This document shows positions 1 through 7,100 of a DNA stretch of 33,216 nucleotides, piece by piece. Below the pieces are notes generated by a model. That model was not told the origin of the DNA. It searched no databases and saw only the letters and a program-made list of their open reading frames with translations. This DNA comes from Verrucomicrobiota bacterium. GTDB taxonomy: Bacteria > Verrucomicrobiota > Verrucomicrobiia > Chthoniobacterales > UBA10450. A program made the translations under genes and the position numbers. The first letter of the stretch is position 1. Each line of letters begins with the position of its first letter. Where the stretch lies: NCBI GenBank assembly GCA_003221195.1, contig QHQO01000122.1:1-33216 (forward strand), read 5' to 3'.

Positions 1-127
1 GGCCGAATGTCAGCGCCACGCCAACATGCGTAACTGCACCACCGGTGGTTTCGTCAATGACGATTGCGCCTGTCCCGGCGAAGACGAGAGCAAAGGTCCC
101 GATGAATTCAGCCGCAAGGCGCTTCAC
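1..127 (-). CDS. Aquaporin / MIP-family channel of the ars operon (N-terminal fragment)
   Basis: Translating the minus strand from the GTG at 127-125 gives about 42 residues beginning MKRLAAEFIGTFALVFAGTG, followed by GAVTHVGVALTFG, and running off the window edge. The AEFIGTF opening and the first-helix pattern are typical of the major intrinsic protein family. The GTG start overlaps the TGA stop of arsC (GTGA), which implies translational coupling. Aquaporins in this position (AqpS-type) are known to let arsenite leave the cell after ArsC has reduced arsenate, replacing an ArsB/Acr3 pump. The two NPA loops that define the pore lie outside the window, so aquaporin versus glycerol facilitator cannot be decided. 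Confidence 0.8.
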   Translation of the reverse strand, partial: MKRLAAEFIGTFALVFAGTGAIVIDETTGGAVTHVGVALTFG

Positions 128-567
128 ACTTTGTCCGCAACGCAATGTTCTTCGCAGAACGAATCGATCTTGGCGCGAATCTCATCGCGAACGCGACGTG
201 TTCCCTCCAAGCGTTCCTCGTATGTCCCCGTGAATTTCGAAGGATCGTCGAATGGCCAATGCAACCGAGTGGTGACTGCCGGGAAAATAGGACACCCTCC
301 AGCCTCGGCCTCGCTACAAACTGTTACTACAAACTGAAACATCTGTCCCGACTTCCAAACATCGAAAACGCGCTGCGTTGTGTTCTTGGAGATATCAATT
401 CCGAGCTCCAGAAGCGCTTCCACGACCAGTGGATTGATGGTGCCTGGTTCTAACCCCGCACTCTGGGCTTCAAAGAATTCGCCACACGTTTGATTCAATA
501 GCGCTGCCGCCATTTGGCTGCGGGCACTGTTATGGACGCAAATGAACAGAACTTTTTGTTTTCGCAT
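124..567 (-). CDS. arsC: Arsenate reductase, low-molecular-weight phosphatase fold, thioredoxin-coupled type
   Basis: This cytoplasmic enzyme of 147 residues reduces arsenate to arsenite. The chosen ATG at 567 is preceded by a good GGAG ribosome site and gives the canonical N-terminus MRKQKVLFICVHNSARS; the same frame is open further upstream but that part overlaps arsR. The phosphatase loop C-x5-R starts at Cys10, and two further cysteines, Cys84 and Cys92 (VTVCSEAEAGGCP), sit where the thioredoxin-coupled family (S. aureus pI258 ArsC type) places its disulfide relay. A catalytic acid is likely in the HWPFDDPS segment (Asp107/108). It overlaps arsR by 38 bases upstream and the aquaporin downstream. 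All key residues are present, so it should be active. Confidence 0.93.
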   Translation of the reverse strand: MRKQKVLFICVHNSARSQMAAALLNQTCGEFFEAQSAGLEPGTINPLVVEALLELGIDISKNTTQRVFDVWKSGQMFQFVVTVCSEAEAGGCPIFPAVTTRLHWPFDDPSKFTGTYEERLEGTRRVRDEIRAKIDSFCEEHCVADKV

Positions 568-940
568 TTGTTCTCCTTCGGTTTGCGCCGCGTCTGAATA
601 CGCTGCGCGGCTTACAACAGCTCTTTGCAAGCTTGGAAAACTTTTCCGCATCGCGTTTGAACACTGGATCAGTTTGAACGCAGTCCTGTAAACATTTCAG
701 ATTTCGCTCCAATTCGTTCGCCCGTTGTTGAGGTAGCGAATAGATAACCCAATTCTGTTCCTTCTTTGTGTTCACCATCCTTCGGCTGCGCAAGTAAGCG
801 AGATGTTTTGAAATCTTAACCTGTGGCTCACCCAGAATGCCCTGAAAATGGCAAACGCAGAGAGGGGATCTTCTAAGGAGATGGAGAATGCGCAACCGCG
901 TCCGATCGCAAAAGCACTGATAGATTTGGATCAGGTCCAT
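530..940 (-). CDS. arsR: ArsR-family metalloregulatory repressor
   Basis: The product is a 136-residue winged-helix repressor. The start at the ATG at 940 (MDLIQIYQCFCDRTRLRIL) matches the usual family N-terminus; an upstream in-frame ATG at 973 would run into the preceding gene. The metal-sensing motif is SPLCVCHFQGIL with Cys28 and Cys30, the As(III)-type CxC of ArsR proteins, although the usual aspartate after it is His here. The recognition helix is VKISKHLAYLRSRRMV (about 41-56). Additional cysteines occur at 10/11, 83, 87 and a Cys-Cys pair at 108-109 near the C-terminus, which may add ligands. It probably binds the palindrome at 1411-1431 and represses its own operon until arsenite is present. 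Confidence 0.92.
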   Translation of the reverse strand: MDLIQIYQCFCDRTRLRILHLLRRSPLCVCHFQGILGEPQVKISKHLAYLRSRRMVNTKKEQNWVIYSLPQQRANELERNLKCLQDCVQTDPVFKRDAEKFSKLAKSCCKPRSVFRRGANRRRTNAKTKSSVHLRP

Positions 941-945
941 CCCAG

Positions 946-1401
946 TTAACAACAAGCCGCGGACGTGGTGCAACAGTCAGCTGCTGTTTCGGATTCACGA
1001 CGCTCACGCGTCCGGCATTGCGTCCGGCCCCGCTGAAGGATCAGATTCAGGTGCTCGCCATCTGGCGCGGCTTCAGCGATTGGATACTGCGCGACGACAC
1101 AGCAGTCGTATTCGACATCTACATCAAGGTCTGCACTCGGAATCACCCGGTTTCCCATCTGCAGGATTTTTGCAAACCGATCTGAGCGAAGCCGATGATC
1201 GGTGTCATCGCCAACGTGTGTTTGGAGCAGGATCTTTTCCTCTTTTCCAGTTAGTTCACCGCAATCGATGAAATTCCTGACCACATGCCCCACCTCAGTA
1301 ACATGGGCGTGTGCAGGGATGTAATCACCATCCGGCAACACAAATCGCGGGAACTGCTTCGGATTCGCCTCGAGCGCATTCTGTAAATCATGGAGTGTCA
1401 T
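946..1401 (-). CDS. DUF6428-type protein, first gene of the ars operon
   Basis: A 151-residue soluble protein beginning MTLHDLQNALEANPKQFPRF, with the pattern PDGDYIPAHAHVTEVGHV..FIDCGEL that I recognise as the DUF6428 family, which is frequently found next to arsR and arsC. No catalytic role is known to me. The C-terminus is unusual: after a basic linker it ends in two double-cysteine motifs (ADCC-TTS-AACC), an obvious soft-metal or arsenite ligand set. The ATG at 1401 lies only 9 bases from the operator palindrome and has no Shine-Dalgarno, so the transcript may have a very short leader. The ArsR start lies 5 bases beyond its stop. A role as arsenic chaperone or accessory sensor is inference. 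Confidence 0.75.
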   Translation of the reverse strand: MTLHDLQNALEANPKQFPRFVLPDGDYIPAHAHVTEVGHVVRNFIDCGELTGKEEKILLQTHVGDDTDHRLRSDRFAKILQMGNRVIPSADLDVDVEYDCCVVAQYPIAEAAPDGEHLNLILQRGRTQCRTRERRESETAADCCTTSAACC

Positions 1402-1410
1402 GCCAAATCT

Positions 1411-1431
1411 ATATACCTATTTAGGCATATA
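1411..1431. promoter_or_regulatory. ArsR-type operator palindrome overlapping the ars promoter
   Basis: The bases ATATACCTATTTAGGCATAT form an interrupted dyad, ATAT-n-CCTA-nn-TAGG-n-ATAT, in which 16 of 20 positions are self-complementary. It ends 9-10 bases upstream of the first ars start codon (1401) and itself contains TATAT sequences that could serve as the -10 element. Position and symmetry fit a repressor site for the ArsR encoded two genes downstream. A weaker relative lies at 2773-2788. Confidence 0.65.
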
Positions 1432-1539
1432 GCAACCAGCAATTATTATACACGCAAAACGTTCGTTCATTGTCCATCTTCCTTTCTGCGCCTGCAGAAT
1501 CCTCTTTGCGAAATGTCGCCCAGGGATAAGGTGTATTCG

Positions 1540-1752
1540 ATGAAGCTGCGGGCGCGAGTTGTACTTTGCGCGCTTACCGTCAGCGTTGGCCTTCTGTCTC
1601 CGACAATGCCCAGTGAAATGCCTGACGCAGCGTCGCGACAACAGAGCGTTGTGCTTACCAGGTCACGACTAGTCAATATTGCAGAAGCCAATCGCAGCCG
1701 GCCGCATCCAGTTCGGCCATGCGTTCGAATTGCTGTTCTGGAGTTCTCGTGA
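1540..1752 (+). CDS. Possible small exported protein, not recognised
   Basis: The ATG at 1540 gives 70 residues starting MKLRARVVLCALTVSVGLLS, a convincing signal-peptide-like stretch, after which the sequence (MPDAASRQQSVVLTRSRLVNIAEANRSRPHP...) has no family resemblance that I can see. A weak AAGG lies upstream. The tail is rich in Arg and Pro and looks partly like out-of-frame sequence, so this could be the 5' remnant of a longer exported protein. It lies between the divergent ars operon and the Cys-rich peptide gene at 1818, and the stretch 1432-1817 otherwise shows no gene. Confidence 0.3.
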   Translation: MKLRARVVLCALTVSVGLLSPTMPSEMPDAASRQQSVVLTRSRLVNIAEANRSRPHPVRPCVRIAVLEFS

Positions 1753-1817
1753 GCGACGGCTCGCCGCGCATATATGCGTCGTCGAGTTTTCTTCAGCAAA
1801 AACGAAAAGGAGGACTT

Positions 1818-1943
1818 ATGAAATATCTTCTCTTGATTGCTGCGTTGACAGCAGCCATCGGCACAGCGACGGCAACGCCGCCCGCGGGTGGCGACTGCTG
1901 CAAAGGCAAAAAGTGCTGTGGCACTGAATGCTGTAAGAAATAG
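1818..1943 (+). CDS. Secreted metallothionein-like Cys-rich peptide
   Basis: A 41-residue product with a strong AAGGAGGA ribosome site a few bases before the ATG. A classic signal peptide (MKYLLLIAALTAAIGTATA) is followed by a mature part of about 20 residues, TPPAGGDCCKGKKCCGTECC plus two lysines, containing six cysteines as three Cys-Cys pairs spaced by basic and glycine residues. The composition is that of a periplasmic soft-metal (Cu, Ag, As) chelator. It is convergent with the CDF transporter gene and separated from it by a hairpin at 1955-1999. A second peptide of the same design lies at 14593-14748. The family is unknown to me; a metal-buffer role is inference from composition and neighbours. 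Confidence 0.75.
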   Translation: MKYLLLIAALTAAIGTATATPPAGGDCCKGKKCCGTECCKK

Positions 1944-1954
1944 CAGCTAGATTA

Positions 1955-1999
1955 CAAACGAAACGCTCGTCGGAGAGATCCTGCGAGGGTTTTCGTTTG
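1955..1999. terminator. Hairpin between convergent genes, probable bidirectional terminator
   Basis: CAAACGAAA at 1955-1963 pairs perfectly with TTTCGTTTG at 1991-1999, and CTCG (1966-1969) with CGAG (1984-1987) extends the stem. The hairpin sits between the Cys-rich peptide gene (ends 1943) and the CDF gene (ends 2007), which face each other. Pyrimidine-rich TTCTCTTT follows on the plus side; no clean T-run follows on the minus side. Confidence 0.6.
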
Positions 2000-2006
2000 C
2001 TTCTCT

Positions 2007-2729
2007 TTAGCCACTTCCTTCCTGCTCGCGGATGCTGGTGCGCAGACTCGTGTCGTTGCATGCAGAGCAAGGCTCGCCAGAAATAGCAGCACGAGCTTCT
2101 TTGATAAGGAACGGGATCAGCGCCAGCGCAGCGACGCTGTCCAGCCACCACCAGCCGAGCAATCGGGTCGCGGCCAAGCCTACCATCAAGACGATCGACA
2201 AGTAACCACACGTGATCGATTCGATTGCGTCGGCTCGTAACGCTCCGGAATTTAGGCGAGCTGCAACTTTCAGTTTGTAACCGGCTAGAATCGGCATTCC
2301 GACCTTTGCCACTGCGCCGATGAGAATACCCCAGATGCTTTCGTACGTGTCTGTGATTTGTTTGGCAATGAACAATCCATAACCCGAATTAAGCACGATG
2401 TACGCGACTAACACATACAGTGAATGTCCAACGTAACGCGCAGCGCGACGTTCGACTTCTTCGGCGCGCTCCGCACTTACCACACCACTCGCCTCAACGC
2501 ATAGTCGCCAAAGCAAAATGAACGCACTGAACAACTCGATGACGCTGTCAATGCCAAAAGCCTCGAGTAACAAACTCTTCGACGCCCAGCCGAGCAGGAG
2601 CGATGCCGCTCCTTCGATCGTCATCCAGCCGAGCGTGATGTAAGTAAGCAGCAGCGCTTTTTGAAGATCGCCAGCACGTGAGGTGTCAGAGGCGCTCAGT
2701 TTTTGTAGTGGCTGCGTTTCAGTCTCCAT
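2007..2729 (-). CDS. Short cation-diffusion-facilitator-like metal transporter
   Basis: A 240-residue polytopic membrane protein. The pattern LTYITLGWMTIEGAASLLLGWASKSLLLEAFGIDSVIELFSA followed later by ALRADAIESITCGYLS is that of CDF transmembrane helices 2 and 5. The four classical metal ligands (D/HxxxD) are replaced by DSVIE and DAIES, that is DxxxE in both helices, and no C-terminal cytoplasmic domain follows; the protein ends soon after helix 6 in a tail with EPCSACN. That makes it a CDF-superfamily variant rather than a standard zinc exporter. The ATG at 2729 lies 73 bases after the permease gene, with an operator-like palindrome in between, so it may have its own regulated promoter. 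Substrate unknown. Confidence 0.75.
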   Translation of the reverse strand: METETQPLQKLSASDTSRAGDLQKALLLTYITLGWMTIEGAASLLLGWASKSLLLEAFGIDSVIELFSAFILLWRLCVEASGVVSAERAEEVERRAARYVGHSLYVLVAYIVLNSGYGLFIAKQITDTYESIWGILIGAVAKVGMPILAGYKLKVAARLNSGALRADAIESITCGYLSIVLMVGLAATRLLGWWWLDSVAALALIPFLIKEARAAISGEPCSACNDTSLRTSIREQEGSG

Positions 2730-2772
2730 GATATCGCGCGACCTGGTTGAGCCCAGCGTCGTAGGTATGCAT

Positions 2773-2788
2773 ATACTTCATCAGGTAT
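2773..2788. promoter_or_regulatory. Operator-like palindrome upstream of the CDF gene
   Basis: ATACTTCATCAGGTAT is a 16-base dyad with 12 self-complementary positions. Extended by four bases on the left and aligned with the ars operator at 1411-1431 it keeps 13 of 20 positions, including ATATAC and AGG. It lies about 45 bases upstream of the CDF start in the only gap of that part of the gene run. Binding by the window's ArsR or a paralogue is a hypothesis. Confidence 0.4.
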
Positions 2789-2802
2789 TCGCCGCTTCTA
2801 CC

Positions 2803-3933
2803 TTAAGCCATATGAGCCAGGATCTTCGGTCCGCCTGTTTTAAAAAAGCGAATCACTAACCAAATGGCGATCGCCAGAAAGATGATGTTCATGACGGTCG
2901 TGTAGTTGAATGTGATCGACGCTTCGACGATTTGCGCGTTGCGTTGTGAGGGCACGAGACCCAGCGCTTGGAAAAGTAATTCGATGATCAGCGCCGCAGC
3001 CATCATCGCGATATAGAACACACCGATAATCAGACCACTCACTTTCCAGCCGTAGTATTTTCGGTAGATGTCGATGATTGGCAGGACAATCAAATCGGCG
3101 TAGATGAACGCGATCACGCCGCCAAAGCTGATGCCACCATTCCAGAGAACGGCGGCGAGAGGGATATTTCCAACCGAGCATACGAACGAAATGACAGCGA
3201 CGAGCGGCCCGATAATTGGACCCCAAATTGCCGCCGCTACGGGGTGGGGCGTGAGGAAGAAATGCTTCCAAAAATCCTGTGGAACCCACGCCGCTAACGC
3301 TCCCGCAATGAGTAGCCCGCCTCCAATGTCCTTCCACACCGATACCCAGTCCATCACGAAATAGTGGCTGATTGCAGTGAGGCCTTCGCTTGACTTGAGA
3401 CGTTGCCAGAGCGAACGGCCGTTCTCGACGCTCATGTCCATCTCAGCATGACCTTCCATGCTGCCTTTGATTCCTTTATCCGCCTGTGCGCGTGCTTCCC
3501 GCACGAGCTTGCGCGATAGAAAGATTTTGAACAGCACTGCCACGATCGCGACCATGAGCGGTCCACCGGCAAATTCCGCGGCCGCGAATTGCCAGCCCAT
3601 CAGCACGATCAGAATGATACTGAGTTCCGCGACAAGATTCGTCGAGGCGAGCTGGAAGGCCATCGCTGCGGTGAAATCGGCCCCTTTGCGAAAGATCGAT
3701 CGCGCTAATGCCACCGCCGCATAAGAGCAAGACGATGATGCTGCGCCTAGTCCGCAGGCAATCGCCAGTGTTTTTGGCGCATCGTCAGGCAGCAGTCGGC
3801 TCATCTCTCGCTTGGAAACAACGGCCTGCACCAAATCCGAGAGCCCGAAGCCGAGAATGAGCGGCCACAAAATTTCCCAAAACATCGCAAACGCCATCCA
3901 AAGGGCATCGCCAAGCGGAGCAATCAAGTTCAT
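2803..3933 (-). CDS. DUF318 / ArsP-superfamily permease
   Basis: A 376-residue membrane protein with about eight to ten hydrophobic segments in two halves. Motifs of the DUF318 (YraQ/ArsP) permease family are visible: LGAASSSCSYAAVALARSIF followed by KGADFTAAMAFQLASTNLV in the first half, and SVGNIPLAAVLWNGGISFGG in the second. The halves are separated by a hydrophilic loop (about 145-190) containing an acidic and Met-containing segment (MEGHAEMDMSVENG). Family members include exporters of organoarsenicals, but many have no known substrate. The gene lies 19 bases after the 33-residue peptide gene and in the same orientation as cusCBA, so it probably belongs to the copper-efflux transcription unit. 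There is no strong ribosome site before the ATG. Confidence 0.85.
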   Translation of the reverse strand: MNLIAPLGDALWMAFAMFWEILWPLILGFGLSDLVQAVVSKREMSRLLPDDAPKTLAIACGLGAASSSCSYAAVALARSIFRKGADFTAAMAFQLASTNLVAELSIILIVLMGWQFAAAEFAGGPLMVAIVAVLFKIFLSRKLVREARAQADKGIKGSMEGHAEMDMSVENGRSLWQRLKSSEGLTAISHYFVMDWVSVWKDIGGGLLIAGALAAWVPQDFWKHFFLTPHPVAAAIWGPIIGPLVAVISFVCSVGNIPLAAVLWNGGISFGGVIAFIYADLIVLPIIDIYRKYYGWKVSGLIIGVFYIAMMAAALIIELLFQALGLVPSQRNAQIVEASITFNYTTVMNIIFLAIAIWLVIRFFKTGGPKILAHMA

Positions 3934-3952
3934 CGGTTTTTGGTTGGCGCGT

Positions 3953-4054
3953 TTATTTTTTCAGCAACTTCACGATTACTACGATCAGCAACACGATAAG
4001 TAGAATGCCAAAGATGCCCCAAATCCACATCATCCACATCGGACACATCATCAT
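3953..4054 (-). CDS. 33-residue Met/Trp-rich single-pass membrane peptide
   Basis: The minus strand encodes MMMCPMWMMWIWGIFGILL, then about ten more hydrophobic residues, then VKLLKK and TAA. An AAGGAGG lies 9 bases before the first of three ATG codons, one of the best ribosome sites in the window, which strongly supports translation. The peptide has a short N-terminus with six methionines and one cysteine, one transmembrane helix and a positively charged C-terminus, suggesting an N-out, C-in orientation with the methionines on the periplasmic side. It is placed between cusA and the DUF318 permease. I do not recognise a named family; a small copper-binding or pump-associated peptide is the natural guess. 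Confidence 0.75.
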   Translation of the reverse strand: MMMCPMWMMWIWGIFGILLIVLLIVVIVKLLKK

Positions 4055-4141
4055 GATTCACCACCTCCTTTCCCAGAGATCGACCACGCTCGATGGCTTT
4101 CCGGGTTTATCATTCACTACGTTTTCTACAGCACAGGCTCG

Positions 4142-7100
4142 TTAGCGCGCAGTCAGTGAGAAACTTGTTTCGCCTTTGCCGAGCGGGCCGTCGAAAGAAA
4201 TTTTGGTATTCCAATCGCCGGACATATCAATCTTGATTTTCGCGCGGTAGCGGCCAGCCGTGTTCGTCGGTTCGATTGTGGCACCGCCATGCATCTGCAT
4301 CCCGGCCATGTTCATGTCGATCTTGAAATTGACTGTGCCGACATCGACAAGTTGACCGCTGCGATCGCGAAAATCGATCATGGCCTCGTTGTCACCTTTT
4401 CGAAGGCCGCCTTCGCGATTGATCAAGTTCACGGTCAGATCGTTGACAGTCTGAGTAACGAATGGCGCGCCGGAAGTCTTTGCGGGGCGAAGTCTTTGCC
4501 ACGCGAAGTTTCCGACGCTGAAGATCGTGATCATAGCGATGACCAGCGCGATCCATTTTAATCCCGAACGCATTCGGGACCGCATTTGACGCAATGGAAC
4601 GAGCTCAGGAGGAACAAACGGCGCGGCCTTTTCAGTTTTATCCGGCAATTCGCGTCGTCGCCAGATGACGTAAATCACCGGGTAGATGAGCAACTCCAGG
4701 ATTGCCGAAGTGACAACGCCGCCGATCATCGGCGTCGCGATGCGCTTCATCACGTCGGCTCCTGCTTGCATGACCGGCGACCACATGATCGGCAATAATC
4801 CGAATAGAATCGCGCACACGGTCATGATTTTCGGCCGAACACGGCCCACCGCGCCTTCGATCACCGCGTCGTGCAAATCGCGCATGTTGTTCATGCGTCG
4901 TTCAGCTTTGAAATGCTCCCAGGCATGATCGAGGTACAGGAGCATCACGACGCCAGTTTCGGCATCGAGACCTGCGAGCGCGATGAGTCCGACCCAGACG
5001 GCCACGCTCATATTGTAACCGAGCAGCCAAAGGAGCCAGAACGCGCCGACTAACGAAAACGGAACGGCCAACAGCACGATCGCCGTTTTTGTGATGGAAC
5101 GCATATTGATATAGAGCAGAACGAAAATAATCAGGAGCGTGAATGGGATTACCAGCTTGAGCCGCTGCTTCGCCGCCTCGAGATATTGAAACTGTCCGGC
5201 CCATTCGGTGTAGTAGCCGGCCGGATACTGAAGGCGCTGGCTGAGATGCTGCGACGCCTTACGCACATAACCGTCGATGTCACTCGTGGTCACATCGACA
5301 AAAACAAAGCCGACGAGCTTGCCGTTTTCGCTCCGCACTGAGGGCGGTCCGGTTTTGTATTTGATGTCGGCCAATAACGAGATGGGGACTTGCGCGCCTG
5401 TAGGTGTTGGCACGAGCACGCGTTTGAGCGCATCGATGTCTTGGCGAAAATCGCGTGCATAACGCGTGTTGACCGGATACCGCTCGCGGCCTTCGACAGT
5501 AGTCGTAATATTTTTGCCGCCGATCGCTGACTCGACGATGTCGTTTACATCGCCAACTTTCAGACCGTAACGCGCCGCGGCTTCGCGGTTGACGGTAAAG
5601 TCGAGGAAATATCCGCCTACGGTTCGCTCTGCGAATGCGCTGCGAGTATTCGGAAGTTCGGCCAGTTCTTTCTCGATCTGCACCCCGAGCTTCTGAATGC
5701 CACCAAGATCCGGCCCGAAGACTTTTATTCCGAGAACGCTGCGGAAACCGGTGGTCAACATTTCGGTGCGCGTTTGGATCGGCATCCAGAAGATGTTCGC
5801 CATCCCCGGCGTTTTAATGTTGGCGTTAACTTCCGCGAGCAGCTTGTTCCACGTCATTCCCTTGCGCCATTCGTTGGGCGGTTTGAGCGCGACGATCGTC
5901 TCGAACATCGAGAGCGGCGCGGGATCGGTAGGCGTTTCGGCCTGACCGGCTTTGCCGAACACCGTGACAGCCTCGGGAATTTTTTTCAGTTGTCGATCTT
6001 GTATCTGTAAAATCTTCGTCGCTTCCGTAATCGACATGCCTGGCACCGCCGTCGGCATGTAGAGCAACGTGCCCTCGTTAAGTGGCGGCATGAATTCGCT
6101 GCCCACTCTGGCGAACGGAAAAATCGTGAGCCCGAGAATGACGAGCGCGCATGCCAGTGTAAACCAGCGATAGCGAAGCACGAAGTTGACGAAAGGTTGA
6201 TAAGCCCAAATCAAAAAGCGGTTCACCGGGTTTTGATTCTCCGGTGTGATCTTGCCGCGAATGAGCAACGTCATCAGCACCGGCACCAGTGTGACGCCAA
6301 GGAAGGAGGCGAAAAACATCGAGAACGTTTTTGTGAACGCGAGCGGGCGAAACAGGCGGCCTTCCTGCGCCGTGAGCGAAAACACGGGAATGAAACTCAC
6401 TGTGATGACGAGTAGTGCGAAGAAGAGCGAGCGGCCGACGCTTTTCGCCGCCTCCACAATTACTGCAAAACGCTCACGGTTGTCCGGCTCCCGGCCGTGT
6501 TTTTCTCGAAACTGCTCAAGGGCCTTGTGTGCGTTCTCGATCATGATAATTGCCGAATCGACCATGGCGCCGATCGCGATGGCAATGCCGCCGAGCGACA
6601 TGATGTTGCTCGTCAGACCCAGCCACCACATCGGGAGGAACGAAAGAATAATGGCGATGGGCAGCGTAATGATCGCGACCAGCGAGGAGCGGACGTGCCA
6701 GAGGAAAATGATGCAGACGAGCGCTACGACAATGCTCTCCTCGATCAGCTTTTCGCGAAGTGTGCTGATCGCGCGTTTGATCAAATCGCTGCGGTCGTAA
6801 GTCGGCACGATCCGCACGCCATCGGGCAGCGACGGTTTGATCTCTTCGATCTTCTTTTTGATTCCATTGATCACGTTGAGCGCGTTCTCGCCGTACCGCA
6901 TGACGACGATGCCGCCGACGGTCTCACCACGGCCGTCCAGCTCGGCCACGCCGCGCCGAATGTCGCCTCCGAGATGAACTTTCGCGACGTTCTTGATGTA
7001 AACCGGCGTGCCGTTCTCGACCTTCAGGGCGATGTTCTCAATGTCCTCAATTTTTTTGATGTAACCCCGGCCGCGGATGAAATACTCCGTTGTCGCGACT

